35,487 nt of DNA from Acidovorax sp. (GCF_022763525.1 NZ_JALEGG010000292.1:1-35487); one strand, 5' to 3'. Counted from the stretch's first letter, positions 24,548-33,965 are shown. The notes: generated by a model from the letters alone, not told the origin. Numbers and translations are program-made.

Positions 24548-25492
24548 CTAGTGGCCTGCGGGGCTCACGCCGCGGGCGCCGCCGGCACGCAGGCGTTCGG
24601 CCACCGCGTTGCCCAGCGCCTCGGCCTGCGCCAGCGTGCTGACGGGGGCCTGGGCCTGTGCGCGTACCAGCGGGGCCTGGCCCTCGGGGTCGCCCCAGGC
24701 GGCGTCCAGCTGCAACGTGCCGTCGTCGTCCAGCAGGCCGTGCGCCGCCAGCGGCATCGAGCAACTGCCGCCCATGGCGCGGCTCACCGCGCGCTCGGCG
24801 GCCACGGTGAGCCAGGTGGGCTGGTGCGCCAGAGGCGCCAGCGCGTCAATCAGGTCATGCCGATTGCTGCGCACTTCAATGCCCAGCGCGCCCTGGCCGG
24901 CCGCTGGCAGCATGGCCGTGGCGTCAAACGTGGCGCGGATGCGGGACGCGAGCCCCAGCCGCTTCAGCCCTGCGGCCGCGAGCACGATGGCGTCGTACTG
25001 GCCTTCGTCCAGCTTGCGCAGGCGCGTGTCGAGGTTGCCGCGCAAGGGTTCGATCTTCAAATCCGGCCGCAGGGCCTGCAGAAGCACTTGACGGCGCAGG
25101 CTTGACGTGCCCACCACCGCGCCCTGGGGCAGGGCGTCGATGCTGGCAAACTTGGGCGAAACGAACGCGTCGCGCGGATCCTCGCGTTCCATCACGCAGG
25201 CCAGCGCAAAGCCCTCGGGCAGCTCCATCGGCACGTCCTTGAGCGAGTGCACGGCGACGTCGGCGCGGCCTTCTTCCAGCGCCACTTCCAGCTCTTTCAC
25301 GAACAGGCCCTTGCCGCCCACCTTGGACAGCGAACGGTCCAGGATCTGGTCGCCCTGCGTGGTCATGCCCAGCAGCGCCACCGTGTGGCCGCGCGCCTGC
25401 AGCAGCGCTTTCACATGTTCGGCCTGCCACAGCGCCAAGCGGCTTTCGCGGGTGGCGATGACGATGCGTGGTGGTGTGTTCGAGGCGGTCAA
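24548..25492 (-). CDS. hemC: Hydroxymethylbilane synthase (porphobilinogen deaminase)
   Basis: Cytoplasmic enzyme that polymerises four porphobilinogens into hydroxymethylbilane. The 314-residue protein has [16 protein letters not shown], the catalytic Asp D86 in [28 protein letters not shown], and C244 in [12 protein letters not shown], which carries the dipyrromethane cofactor (Cys242 in E. coli). Length is normal. The only start that keeps the conserved N-terminus is a TTG at 25492, with AGGTT 8 nt upstream; an in-frame TAG lies 39 nt upstream of the TTG and no ATG or GTG intervenes. It leads the hemC-hemD-hemX-hemY unit and is divergent from ppc. Confidence 0.96.
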   Translation of the reverse strand: MTASNTPPRIVIATRESRLALWQAEHVKALLQARGHTVALLGMTTQGDQILDRSLSKVGGKGLFVKELEVALEEGRADVAVHSLKDVPMELPEGFALACVMEREDPRDAFVSPKFASIDALPQGAVVGTSSLRRQVLLQALRPDLKIEPLRGNLDTRLRKLDEGQYDAIVLAAAGLKRLGLASRIRATFDATAMLPAAGQGALGIEVRSNRHDLIDALAPLAHQPTWLTVAAERAVSRAMGGSCSMPLAAHGLLDDDGTLQLDAAWGDPEGQAPLVRAQAQAPVSTLAQAEALGNAVAERLRAGGARGVSPAGH

Positions 25493-25521
25493 GTTCGTAA
25501 CCTGTTTGTAATCTTTCGGGG

Positions 25522-25546
25522 GCGGGCGATGCTAGCATGCGCCCGC
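25522..25546. promoter_or_regulatory. Dyad in the hemC / ppc divergent promoter region
   Basis: GCGGGC-G-ATGCTAGCAT-GC-GCCCGC is a near-perfect 25-bp inverted repeat, with a perfect 10-bp centre (25529-25538). It lies midway in the 132-bp gap between divergent hemC and ppc. It may be an operator or a DNA hairpin. I could not place the flanking promoters with confidence. Confidence 0.4.
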
Positions 25547-25624
25547 ACTGGGGCTGGTGCGCCCTGGGGGAGCAGGGGTACGCGGCGCCATGCCACTTTA
25601 TCCACCTCCGGAGACTCACGCACC

Positions 25625-28414
25625 ATGAAACGATCCGACAAGGACCAGCCCCTGATCGACGACATCCGCCTGCTCGGCCGCATTTTGGGCGACGTGATCC
25701 GAGAACAGGAGGGCGTGGCAGCGTACGAGCTGGTGGAGCAGGTGCGCAAGCTCTCAGTCGCCTTTCGCCGCGACGCCGACCAGGAAGCCGACCGCGCCCT
25801 CAAGAAGCTGCTCAAGTCCCTGTCGGGGGACCAGACGGTGAGTGTGATCCGCGCCTTCACCTACTTCAGCCACTTGGCCAATCTGGCCGAAGACCGCCAC
25901 CACATCCGCCGCCGCGCCGTCCACGAGCGCGCGGGCGACACGCAAGAGGGCAGCATTGAGGTCGCCCTCTCGCGCCTGCGCTGGGCCGGCATAGCACCCA
26001 AGACCATCTCGCAGACGCTGGCGGGCAGCTACGTCGCCCCCGTGCTCACGGCCCACCCCACCGAGGTGCAGCGCAAGAGCATCCTGGATGCCGAGCGCGA
26101 CATCGCCCAGCTGCTCGCCGCGCGCGACGACATCCAGGTGCGCGCCCAGCTCTACAACAGCGCCAAGGACGCGCTCACCCCGCGCGAGCTGGCCGCCAAC
26201 GAGGCGCAGCTGCGCGCCCGCGTGGCCCAGCTGTGGCAAACGCGCCTTTTGCGCTACAGCAAGCTCACCGTGGCCGACGAGATCGAGAACGCGCTGTCGT
26301 ACTACGAAGCCACCTTCCTGCGCGAGATCCCCAAGATCTATTGCGACCTGGAAACCGAGCTGGGCCAGTACCCCGTGCACAGCTTCCTGCGCATGGGCCA
26401 ATGGATCGGCGGCGACCGAGACGGCAACCCCAACGTCACCGCGCAGACACTGCGCTACGCCTTGAGCCGCCAGGCCGAGGTGGCCCTGCGCCACTACCTG
26501 ACGGAAGTGCACTACCTGGGCGGCGAGCTGTCGCTGTCCGCTCGCCTCGTGCAGGTGTCGGCCGAGATGGAGGCCCTGGCCGAGCGTTCGCCCGACACCA
26601 GCGAACACCGTGTGGATGAGCCTTACCGCCGCGCACTCACTGGCATCTATGCCCGCCTGGCCGCCTCGCTGAAGGAGCTGACCGGCGGCGAGGCCGCCCG
26701 CCACGCCGTGGCTCCGCAAAACGCCTATGCCAGCGCCGAAGAGTTCCTGGCCGACCTGCGTGTGATTGAAGCCTCTCTCAAGTCGCACCATGGCGAAGCC
26801 CTGGCGCAAGAGCGCCTCCACCCGCTGATCCGTGCCGTGCAGGTGTTTGGCTTCCACCTGGCCACGGTGGACCTGCGCCAAAGCTCCGACAAGCACGAGG
26901 AAGTGGTGGCCGAGCTGCTGGCCAAGGCACGCATCGAGCCGAACTATGCGGGACTGCAAGAAGCCGCCAAGCGCGCGCTGCTGATCAAGCTGCTGAACGA
27001 CGCGCGCCCATTGCGCGTGGTGGGCGCCGAGTATTCCGCCCACACGCAGGGCGAGCTGGCCATCTTCGAAACCGCCCGCGTGATGCGCGAGCGCTTCGGC
27101 CACGAGGCCATCCGCCACTACATCATCAGCCACACCGAAACGGTGAGCGATTTGCTGGAAGTGCTGCTCCTGCAAAAGGAAGTGGGCCTGATGAGCGGCA
27201 CGCTCGATGCCGAATCCAGGAACCACCTCATCGTGGTGCCGCTGTTCGAAACCATCGAAGACCTGCGCAATGCCGCGCCCATCATGCGCGAGTTCTACAG
27301 CCTGCCGGGCGTGGCAGCGCTCGTGCAGCGCAGCGGCGGCGAGCAGGACATCATGCTGGGCTACAGCGACAGCAACAAGGACGGCGGCATCTTCACCAGC
27401 AACTGGGAGCTGTACCGCGCCGAAATTGCGCTGGTGGAATTGTTCGATGAGCTGGCCACGAGCCACGGCATCCAGCTGCGCATGTTCCACGGCCGGGGCG
27501 GCACGGTCGGCCGCGGCGGCGGCCCCAGCTACCAGGCCATCCTGGCGCAGCCCCCCGGCACCGTGCGCGGCCAGATCCGCCTGACGGAGCAGGGCGAGGT
27601 CATCGCATCGAAATACGCCAACCCCGAAATCGGCCGGCGCAACCTGGAAACCCTGGTCGCCGCCACGCTGGAAGCCACGCTGCTGCAACCCACCAAGCCC
27701 GCGACCAAGGCGTTTCTGGACGCCGCCGCGCAGTTGTCGCTCGCCAGCATGGGCAGCTACCGCGCGCTGGTGTACGAGACGCCGGGCTTTACCGACTATT
27801 TCTTCAACTCCACCCCCATCCGCGAGATTGCCGAGCTGAACATCGGCTCCCGCCCCGCCAGCCGCAAGGCCAGCCAGAAGATCGAGGACCTGCGCGCCAT
27901 CCCCTGGGGCTTCAGTTGGGGCCAGTGCCGCCTCACGCTGCCGGGTTGGTTCGGTTTCGGCTCGGCGGTGGAGGCCTTCATCAACACCGAAGGCAAGGAC
28001 CCCAAGGCCCAGCTGGCCCTGTTGCAGAAGATGTACCGGCAATGGCCGTTCTTCCGCACCCTGTTGTCCAACATGGACATGGTGCTGGCCAAGAGCGACC
28101 TGGCCCTGGCCTCACGCTACAGCGAACTCGTTACCGACGCCCGCCTGCGCAAGAAGGTATTCACGAGCATCGAGGCCGAGTGGCACCGCACGGCCGACGC
28201 GCTCACCCGCATCACCGGCGACAAGCAGCGCCTGGCCCACAACGCCGCGCTGGCACGTTCCATCAAGCACCGCTTTCCGTACATCGACCCGCTGCACCAC
28301 CTGCAGGTGGAGCTGGTGCGCCGCTGGCGCGCGGGGCAGGGGGACGAGCGGGTGCAGACAGGGATTCACATCTCGATCAACGGTATCGCGGCGGGGCTGC
28401 GCAATACGGGTTGA
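25625..28414 (+). CDS. ppc: Phosphoenolpyruvate carboxylase
   Basis: Cytoplasmic anaplerotic enzyme that carboxylates phosphoenolpyruvate to oxaloacetate. The 929-residue protein has the catalytic His H144 in [41 protein letters not shown], the glycine-rich [14 protein letters not shown] loop, and the C-terminal [14 protein letters not shown] that ends at the allosteric site. Length is slightly above E. coli Ppc (883). The ATG at 25625 lies after CCGGAG; upstream in-frame codons overlap the hemC promoter region and are not coding. Its 3' end is 18 bp from the convergent perM-like gene. Confidence 0.97.
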   Translation: MKRSDKDQPLIDDIRLLGRILGDVIREQEGVAAYELVEQVRKLSVAFRRDADQEADRALKKLLKSLSGDQTVSVIRAFTYFSHLANLAEDRHHIRRRAVHERAGDTQEGSIEVALSRLRWAGIAPKTISQTLAGSYVAPVLTAHPTEVQRKSILDAERDIAQLLAARDDIQVRAQLYNSAKDALTPRELAANEAQLRARVAQLWQTRLLRYSKLTVADEIENALSYYEATFLREIPKIYCDLETELGQYPVHSFLRMGQWIGGDRDGNPNVTAQTLRYALSRQAEVALRHYLTEVHYLGGELSLSARLVQVSAEMEALAERSPDTSEHRVDEPYRRALTGIYARLAASLKELTGGEAARHAVAPQNAYASAEEFLADLRVIEASLKSHHGEALAQERLHPLIRAVQVFGFHLATVDLRQSSDKHEEVVAELLAKARIEPNYAGLQEAAKRALLIKLLNDARPLRVVGAEYSAHTQGELAIFETARVMRERFGHEAIRHYIISHTETVSDLLEVLLLQKEVGLMSGTLDAESRNHLIVVPLFETIEDLRNAAPIMREFYSLPGVAALVQRSGGEQDIMLGYSDSNKDGGIFTSNWELYRAEIALVELFDELATSHGIQLRMFHGRGGTVGRGGGPSYQAILAQPPGTVRGQIRLTEQGEVIASKYANPEIGRRNLETLVAATLEATLLQPTKPATKAFLDAAAQLSLASMGSYRALVYETPGFTDYFFNSTPIREIAELNIGSRPASRKASQKIEDLRAIPWGFSWGQCRLTLPGWFGFGSAVEAFINTEGKDPKAQLALLQKMYRQWPFFRTLLSNMDMVLAKSDLALASRYSELVTDARLRKKVFTSIEAEWHRTADALTRITGDKQRLAHNAALARSIKHRFPYIDPLHHLQVELVRRWRAGQGDERVQTGIHISINGIAAGLRNTG

Positions 28415-28432
28415 GCGTTGGGTGGGGGTGGC

Positions 28433-29809
28433 TCAATCCCCGAGCAACTCCCCCACCGCCTTCAAATCCTCCACCCGGTCGCACACCGCCTTCACGGCCA
28501 TCATGACCGGGATGCCCAGCAGCAGGCCCCACAGGCCCCAGAGCCAGCCCCAGACCAGCACGCTTACAAACACGGCGACGGGGCTCATGTGGCTGGTGCG
28601 GCTGGTGAGCCAGGGGGTGAGCAGGTTGCCGACCACGGTGTGGATGGCCAGTGACGCGCCGCCGATGGCCAGGGCCATGTCCAGGGTGCCGAACTGCAGG
28701 AAGGCGACCAGGGCGGAGGCGCCGGTGACGAGCGCCGAGCCGATGTAGGGCGCCAGGTTGAGCACGCCCGCCGCCACGCCCCACACGGCAGCGTTTTGCA
28801 GGCCCAGGGCCCAGTAGGCCGCGCCGGTGGCCACGCCGACCAGGATGCTGGTGAACACCTGTACGAGCAGGTAGCGCTGGATGTTGTTGGTGATGTCTTC
28901 CAGCACGTGGATGGTGACCTTGCGCCGCTCCAGGCTGGTGCCCGCGATGCGCAGCAGTTTGTTGCGGAACAGGTTGCCCGAGGCCAGCGCGAAGTAGGTG
29001 AGGAAGATCACCACGGTGAACTGCCCGAGGGCGGACATGAGACCCATGGTGCCGCTCCAGAGGTAGTCGCGCACGTTGAAGGGCGGGCGCTCGACCACCA
29101 CGCGCTGCACGCCGCGGCGGGGCGGGTTCTGGGTGGTGTTGTCGTTGGCGGCCTGCTCGATGTGGGCGGCGGCCTTTTGCACGGTGTCGATGGGGCTGGC
29201 GCTGCCGCTGCGGGCTTTCAGGTTGTCGCGAACCTTCTTGGCGGCCACGGGCAGCGAGTCCAGCAGCTGCACCGCGCCGTCGCTCAGCGACCAGGCGGCC
29301 GTGGCCATGCCGCCGACGATGGCGATGAGCAGCACGCCGGCGCCCAGCCAGCGCGGCACATGCCAGCGCCACAGGATTTCCACGGCGGGGCGCAGGGCGG
29401 TGGTCAGCAGCAGGCTGATCATGATGGGAATGAACACGGCGCTGGCCCAGTGCAGCAGGGCCACGCTGGCAAACAGCGTGAGCAGGGCGAGCGAAAGATT
29501 GCGCACGTCCACGGGCATGTGGAGCATGAGCGGGCCGTTGAAGGGGCTGGAAGGCAGGGCTGGCGGGGTTTCTTCGCTGGCGGCGATGTGGACTGGGGCT
29601 GCCGCGGGGGCAGGGGGCTTGGCGCTGGCGGGCGTTGGCGAGGCTGCAATCCTTGCGTGTGCTGGCGTCGCCACGCCGGGCGGCTCGGCAGACGCTGGTG
29701 AAGGCGAAGCGGCCGCGGTGGGGGCGGGCGCCTCTTCGCTGGCGCGGGGCGGCGCCGCTTCGGGCGCCGGATCGGAGGGCGTTGTTGTAATGGTGGGCTC
29801 GGTGGTCAT
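28433..29809 (-). CDS. AI-2E / PerM-family membrane protein
   Basis: A 458-residue inner-membrane protein of the AI-2E transporter (TqsA/PerM/YhhT) superfamily. About eight membrane helices are present, starting LSLALLTLFASVALLHWASA, VFIPIMISLLLTTALRPAVE and GAGVLLIAIVGGMATAAWSL. The family landmarks FTVVIFLTYFALASG and GAAYWALGLQNAAVWGVAAG are visible, as is a C-terminal GLWGLLLGIPVMMAVKAVCD. Members export varied substrates or Na+/H+; the substrate here is unknown. The N-terminal 95 or so residues are a Pro/Ala/Thr-rich low-complexity tail, unusual for the family. A short inverted repeat GCGCA-GATTG-TGCGC (29811-29825) immediately precedes the ATG in place of a ribosome-binding site, so a later start cannot be excluded. 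Confidence 0.88.
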   Translation of the reverse strand: MTTEPTITTTPSDPAPEAAPPRASEEAPAPTAAASPSPASAEPPGVATPAHARIAASPTPASAKPPAPAAAPVHIAASEETPPALPSSPFNGPLMLHMPVDVRNLSLALLTLFASVALLHWASAVFIPIMISLLLTTALRPAVEILWRWHVPRWLGAGVLLIAIVGGMATAAWSLSDGAVQLLDSLPVAAKKVRDNLKARSGSASPIDTVQKAAAHIEQAANDNTTQNPPRRGVQRVVVERPPFNVRDYLWSGTMGLMSALGQFTVVIFLTYFALASGNLFRNKLLRIAGTSLERRKVTIHVLEDITNNIQRYLLVQVFTSILVGVATGAAYWALGLQNAAVWGVAAGVLNLAPYIGSALVTGASALVAFLQFGTLDMALAIGGASLAIHTVVGNLLTPWLTSRTSHMSPVAVFVSVLVWGWLWGLWGLLLGIPVMMAVKAVCDRVEDLKAVGELLGD

Positions 29810-29967
29810 GCGCAGATTGTGCGCGGACGACGCAAGGTGCGGTGTAGGCGCGCAGCGTTGGCCGCCGAGCGCGGAGGTGAGCCAGAACTCATCGCATCAG
29901 CGCGGAGCCCGCACAGGATTGAATGTTGCGGGGTTCCGAGGTGCGGAGAAAGGCCGATGCGGTCCCG

Positions 29968-31203
29968 TCAGCACAGCGGCAGGGGGCGCTGCTTGTTGAG
30001 TGCGTCCACGGTACCCAGCAGCTGCGTCCAGTAGGTGGGCAGTGCCGACCACGATGCGCCAATGGCGAGGTTGGTGGCGTACACCATGCCGGTGTTCATG
30101 CGCGGGCGGTTGGCGTTCTTGACGGCGGTCTGCATGTCGGTGCAGGTGCTGGCGGTGTGCACCAGCATGGCCTGGGCCGTGTTGTCTTTGGCGTAGACCC
30201 AGGTGCTCGCGGGCTGCGGATCGATGCCCTGGTAGGCCACCGCGTTGCCTGCATAGGTGACCAGGGTGTCGGCCACGCCTGCGTAGGCGGCCACGGGGTA
30301 GGTGCCTGGGTTGCCGATGACGGTGGGCGCGCCCGGCGGGGTGGCGGCGGTGCTCATGCCGGTGGTGAGGGCCTTGGCGTAGTTGTAGATCTCCTGGAAG
30401 TACGCGAGCCGCGCGCTGTCGGTGGCCATGCCGTCCAGGAAGAAGCCGTCGAGCATCCCGGGGTAGAGGCGGATGTAGTTGTTGATGGTGGCTTTGACGT
30501 CGGCGACCGAGAGGGCGCCGGTGGCGCTGCTGGTGGCCACGTAGCCGATCACCTTGTTGGTGGTGTTGGCCACAGCCCTGAAGTCTGTAAGGGCCTTGGT
30601 CAGGTCGTCATCGACTTCGGACGTGGCGGTGAGGATGCCATTGCTCTGGTTGGCGATGGCGGTGATCTGCACGTCGGGATAGCTGGCGGCCCCGCTGGTC
30701 AGGGTGGCCCAGGGCGATGGGTCGGCGCTGGCGTCGAAGTAGGCAGGCACCAGCACCTGCAGCTTCTTGTGCGCGGGGCGCACGTAGTAGGTGAGGGTGT
30801 CGCCCGCGGTGCTGGCGCTGCTGGTGGCCAGGGCGCTCACCTGAAACGTGGCGCTGGGCGGCAGGCTGCTCACGGTGAGCGTGGTGCTGGCCGTGCCGGA
30901 GACCGTGGTGGGGGCCACGGGCGCCAGCGTGGCCGCCGCCGCCGGGTTGACGGTGAAGGTGGCCACGGTGCCGTTGGGCGCGGCGCTGCCGTTGACATTG
31001 ACTGTGGCCGCCAAGGGCTCGGAGGCACCCGGCTCCAGCACGTTGTTCTCGGGCTCGTTGAACTGCAGGCTGATCTGCCCGGTGGGCGGCGTGGGCGAGG
31101 GAGCCGGCGCCGTGGTTTTGTCGGTGGAGCCACCGCAGCCCGCCAGCGCGGCGGTCAAGGCCATCAGGGACACGAGGCGGTGTTTCTGGAGTGTGGTGCG
31201 CAT
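29968..31203 (-). CDS. Spherulin-4 (GH135-like) lipoprotein
   Basis: A 411-residue predicted lipoprotein. The signal peptide MRTTLQKHRLVSLMALTAAL leads to the lipobox ALAGC (Cys23), followed by a Thr/Pro-rich linker. Residues about 43-142 look like a bacterial Ig-like beta domain. Residues about 148-400 match the spherulation-specific family 4 fold: LQVLVPAYFDASADPSPWATL, VQITAIANQSNGI, KVIGYVATSSATGALS, INNYIRLYPGMLDGFFLDGM and TVIGNPGTYP. This family includes fungal Sph3 (GH135), which cleaves galactosaminogalactan. Where Sph3-type proteins usually read FFDE, this one reads FLDG, so one of the expected acidic residues may be missing. Function as an exopolysaccharide hydrolase is a hypothesis. 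Start: ATG 31203, chosen for the lipoprotein signal. Confidence 0.8.
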   Translation of the reverse strand: MRTTLQKHRLVSLMALTAALAGCGGSTDKTTAPAPSPTPPTGQISLQFNEPENNVLEPGASEPLAATVNVNGSAAPNGTVATFTVNPAAAATLAPVAPTTVSGTASTTLTVSSLPPSATFQVSALATSSASTAGDTLTYYVRPAHKKLQVLVPAYFDASADPSPWATLTSGAASYPDVQITAIANQSNGILTATSEVDDDLTKALTDFRAVANTTNKVIGYVATSSATGALSVADVKATINNYIRLYPGMLDGFFLDGMATDSARLAYFQEIYNYAKALTTGMSTAATPPGAPTVIGNPGTYPVAAYAGVADTLVTYAGNAVAYQGIDPQPASTWVYAKDNTAQAMLVHTASTCTDMQTAVKNANRPRMNTGMVYATNLAIGASWSALPTYWTQLLGTVDALNKQRPLPLC

Positions 31204-31334
31204 GGTGGTCACGGGATTGAGAACTGTGCGCAGATTGTGAACGCTGCCGTGCGCAGGGCCAAGGGCCGAATCCGCGGCTTTGGACGGGAAAAACGGCGCT
31301 GTTGCGGCGATTGCGCCAAGCCGGCGCCGATACC

Positions 31335-32081
31335 ATGGGCCGCATGTCATCACCCAACTTCCGCATACCCGCCCTGTCGGCCCTGCTGGTGGCAGCGGCG
31401 CTGCTGGCGGGCTGCGGCACGCTGGACGTGCCGCGCGCAGACAACTACCCGGCCACCGGCCAGAAGAAGGCGCGCGCCGTGCACCACTGGGACGTGCTGG
31501 CTGGCGACGTCGCCGGCCGAGTGGCCGAAAAAATCGCCACCTGGCCCGAGGGCGACTACCCGATCCATGTGACGGTGGCGGACAACTCGAGCTTCAACCG
31601 GGGCTTCCTCAAGCTGCTCAAGGTGCATCTGCTGAACCGGGGCGTGGCCGTTTCTGCCGTGCCCACGGCGGTGGAGCTGGAAGTGCAGACGCAACTGGTG
31701 CAGCACGAGTCCGGCTCGCCGCGCAGCTTTCCCGTGCCCATGGCTGGCACGGTGCTAGGCACCGGCGTGGGCGTGTGGCGCGACTGGGCAGTGCACTATT
31801 CAGACCGCACCCTGCTGCCGGGCGTGGCCACGGCCCTGGGTGTGGGTGCGGGCGTGGCGCTGGACATGGCGCATCTCTACACCCAAGGTGCCGCAGCGGG
31901 CGGCCCAACGCGCACCGAGGTGCTCATTGCCACCAGCCTCAAGTCGCGTGACCGCTACCTGGCCGGGACGGCCGACCTCTACTACATCGAACGCGCGGAC
32001 GCCGTGCTCTACCTGCCCGAAATGCCGCCCGCCCCGCCGCCTGCGACACCGGTCAAGACCTGGCGGGTGGTGGCGCCATGA
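31335..32081 (+). CDS. Hypothetical outer-membrane lipoprotein
   Basis: A 248-residue protein (245 if the ATG at 31344 is used) that I do not recognise. The signal peptide NFRIPALSALLVAAALLAGC ends in a lipobox. The next part (HHWDVLAGDVAGRVAEKIA, YPIHVTVADNSSFNRGFLKL, LNRGVAVSA) resembles the alpha/beta layout of FlgO/TolB-N-like lipoproteins. A glycine-rich hydrophobic stretch (LLPGVATALGVGAGVALDMA) follows, and the C-terminus is Pro-rich. It overlaps the FlgO-like gene by 4 bp (ATGA), so the two are translated together and probably act together. Neither start has a clear ribosome-binding site. It is divergent from the spherulin-4 lipoprotein gene, 131 bp away. Confidence 0.82.
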   Translation: MGRMSSPNFRIPALSALLVAAALLAGCGTLDVPRADNYPATGQKKARAVHHWDVLAGDVAGRVAEKIATWPEGDYPIHVTVADNSSFNRGFLKLLKVHLLNRGVAVSAVPTAVELEVQTQLVQHESGSPRSFPVPMAGTVLGTGVGVWRDWAVHYSDRTLLPGVATALGVGAGVALDMAHLYTQGAAAGGPTRTEVLIATSLKSRDRYLAGTADLYYIERADAVLYLPEMPPAPPPATPVKTWRVVAP

Positions 32082-32659
32082 CCGCGCATTCACCGCGCAA
32101 AAGCGCGAAGCGGCGTCTCTGGTGTGCCACTGCAGCACTGGCCTTGGCGGGCCTCGCGGGGTGCGCGACCAGCCCGATGCACAGCTACTACTACGGCAGC
32201 GCAGCGGGCAGCCTGTCTCACACCAACCTCATTGAAGTGAACGAACGCGCCGCGGATGCGCTGCTGCAAACCGCGCCGCTCGATGCCCGCCAGCCCGTGC
32301 TGGTGGCGACGCTGGTCCATGTGGACCGGCTGACCGAATCCTCGCGGCTGGGCCGGATGTTCTCCGAGCAGATCGCGGCGCGCATGGTTCAGCGCGGCCT
32401 GCGCGTGACGGAGGTGAAGCTGCGCGAAAACTTGCTGCTGCAGCGCGACCAGGGCGAACTGCTGCTCTCGCGCGAAGTGCGCGAGGTCAGCCAGGCGCAG
32501 GATGCGCAGGCCGTGGTGGTGGGGACGTATGCGGCTTCCAACTCGGTGGTCTATATCAACTTGAAGCTGGTGAACCCCCTGGGCAACACCGTGGTGGCCG
32601 CGCACAGCTATGCGGTGCCGATGGATGAGAACGTGCGGGCGCTGTTGGCAGGAAGATAG
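32078..32659 (+). CDS. FlgO-like outer-membrane lipoprotein
   Basis: A 193-residue predicted lipoprotein. The signal peptide RRLWCATAALALAGLAGC has lipobox LAGC (Cys29). The mature part fits the FlgO family: NLIEVNERAADALLQ, PVLVATLVHVDRLTESSRLG, RMFSEQIAARMVQRGLRVTE, VVVGTYAASNSVVYINLKLV and a C-terminal AHSYAVPMDENVRALL. FlgO in Vibrio is an outer-membrane lipoprotein linked to flagellar stability and motility. Its position convergent with flhDC, 0.2 kb away, agrees with a motility role but does not prove it, since FlgO-domain proteins also occur outside flagellar loci. The start codon overlaps the stop of the upstream lipoprotein gene. A family B repeat begins 7 nt after its stop. Confidence 0.83.
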   Translation: MTAHSPRKSAKRRLWCATAALALAGLAGCATSPMHSYYYGSAAGSLSHTNLIEVNERAADALLQTAPLDARQPVLVATLVHVDRLTESSRLGRMFSEQIAARMVQRGLRVTEVKLRENLLLQRDQGELLLSREVREVSQAQDAQAVVVGTYAASNSVVYINLKLVNPLGNTVVAAHSYAVPMDENVRALLAGR

Positions 32660-32664
32660 ATGGC

Positions 32665-32769
32665 ATCCCCCTGAGCGGCTTCGCCGCTTCCCCCTTCTCT
32701 CGCGCTACGCGCGGGAAGGGGGGACGCCGCCAGCGCGGCGGGGCGGCCCTTGCGCGGCGGCCCTGGCGG
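32665..32769 (+). repeat. Family B multi-hairpin repeat, copy 4
   Basis: The only copy on the plus strand, and it follows a plus-strand gene. CCCCCTGAGCGGCTTCGCC starts 7 nt after the FlgO-like stop codon, then GCTTCCCCCTTCTCTCGCGC and the pairing GGGAAGGGGGGACGCC. The distal block GGGGCGGCCCTTGCGCGG matches copies 1 and 5. This is the most complete copy. Confidence 0.87.
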
Positions 32770-32857
32770 GTGCAGCGCCCATTTTTTCGGTCGGGGTGGG
32801 AATCAGACTAGCGCGCCCATTTAGTAGGTGCAAAAAGCTAATGCTTTGATATCCATC

Positions 32858-33433
32858 TCAGTGCAACATGAGTGCGCCAGCCGTCTTGCTCTTGCCGGCG
32901 CGGGCGGGTGGGTTGCACAGGCCGCAGGTGAAGTGGCGGTTCTCGTAGAGCTCGGTCACGAACTGGCCGCTGCACTGGCTGCACTTGGTGCGGGTGAGCA
33001 TGCCGGCGTCCACGAATTTCACCAGGCGCCACGCGCGGGTGAACGACAGCAGGGGTTCGATCTCGGCCGTGGCGACCTGCTCGTTGTACAGGCGGTAGGC
33101 CTTGGTCAGCAGTTCCACCGAATCCAGGTCCACGCCCTTGGACAGGTATTCGTAGATGTTCAGGAACAGCGAGCTGTGGATGTTCTCTTGCCAGGTCAGG
33201 AACCAGTCGGTCGAGAAGGGCAACTGGCCCTTCGATGGCGACTTGCCCGCGATCTCCTTGTACAGGCGGATGAGCCGCTCGTACGACAGCGTGGTTTCCG
33301 ACTCCAGCACCTGCATGCGGGCGCCCATCTGGATCAGCATCGCGGCGCGTTCGATCTGCTTGGACTCGTTCAGGACGCTCTTGGCGGCGGCCTTGGCAGG
33401 TGCTGCTGCTGCGGTGGTGGTGCTGGAGGACAT
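32858..33433 (-). CDS. flhC: Flagellar transcriptional activator FlhC
   Basis: Subunit of the FlhD4C2 master activator of class II flagellar promoters. The 191-residue protein has the FlhC core QIERAAMLIQMGARMQVLES, LSYERLIRLYKEIAGKSPSK, GQLPFSTDWFLTWQENIHSS and AYRLYNEQV. The zinc-binding cysteines appear in KCSQCSGQFV and FTCGLCNPP near the C-terminus. An Ala/Thr-rich N-terminal tail of about 18 residues is extra compared with E. coli FlhC. The ATG at 33433 has a weak ribosome-binding site. It follows flhD after 58 bp on the same strand, and is convergent with the FlgO-like gene. No motA or motB follows in this window. Confidence 0.97.
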   Translation of the reverse strand: MSSSTTTAAAAPAKAAAKSVLNESKQIERAAMLIQMGARMQVLESETTLSYERLIRLYKEIAGKSPSKGQLPFSTDWFLTWQENIHSSLFLNIYEYLSKGVDLDSVELLTKAYRLYNEQVATAEIEPLLSFTRAWRLVKFVDAGMLTRTKCSQCSGQFVTELYENRHFTCGLCNPPARAGKSKTAGALMLH

Positions 33434-33491
33434 GGCGGGCTTTCGGCAGGAAGTGGCTGGAAGACGGTGCTGGTGAACTCGGGCGTGCGGC

Positions 33492-33818
33492 TCAGAGCAC
33501 TTCGGAGACGCGGCTGGCCATCAGGATGTTGGCGTGCAGCGTGTTGGTGGCTTCGTTGCCCACCTTCTTGGCCGAGTGGTTGGTCAGCAAGCTCCACACC
33601 AGGTTGTCGTCCACGCGGAAGCTGCAAAGAAGGGTGTTGCGGGAGGCCAGTTTCATCACTTGCGCCGCGGACAGCGATGCGAGAATGTCGGCAGCCTCTT
33701 CGTTCATGCCCAAGCGGAACACGGCTTCCGCCTTGTCCTGGCGAATCAGGGTCTGGGCCAGCATCAGGTAGGTGAGGTTGGCTTCGCGGATTTCAGCGAG
33801 GATTTGTTCGTTGGTCAT
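33492..33818 (-). CDS. flhD: Flagellar transcriptional activator FlhD
   Basis: Partner of FlhC in the flagellar master regulator. The 108-residue protein reads ILAEIREANLTYLMLAQTLI, RQDKAEAVFRLGM, LASLSAAQVMKLASRNTLLC and SFRVDDNLVW, all conserved in FlhD. Length matches the family. The start at 33818 is set by AAGGAAG 6 nt upstream; the longer open frame upstream is leader. FlhD leads the operon, so its 415-bp upstream region (33819-34233) is where motility control would act. Confidence 0.97.
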   Translation of the reverse strand: MTNEQILAEIREANLTYLMLAQTLIRQDKAEAVFRLGMNEEAADILASLSAAQVMKLASRNTLLCSFRVDDNLVWSLLTNHSAKKVGNEATNTLHANILMASRVSEVL

Positions 33819-33965
33819 GGCAGCTTCCTTTTTTCCAGTTCCGGGTCTTGCGTTTCCTGCTGTCTGCAGGTTTGCGTGATCCGTTGAAATGAATTGTGAA
33901 ACTGCCCCAATCAAAAATTAAGTCGGGGTTTGGATGTGCCGCGTGTCTGGTTGTGCGGCGCGCCG

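Noticed and set aside
25754-28042. A 762-codon open frame antisense to ppc
   Set aside because: ppc is unmistakable on the other strand; this frame has no domain and is an effect of GC bias.
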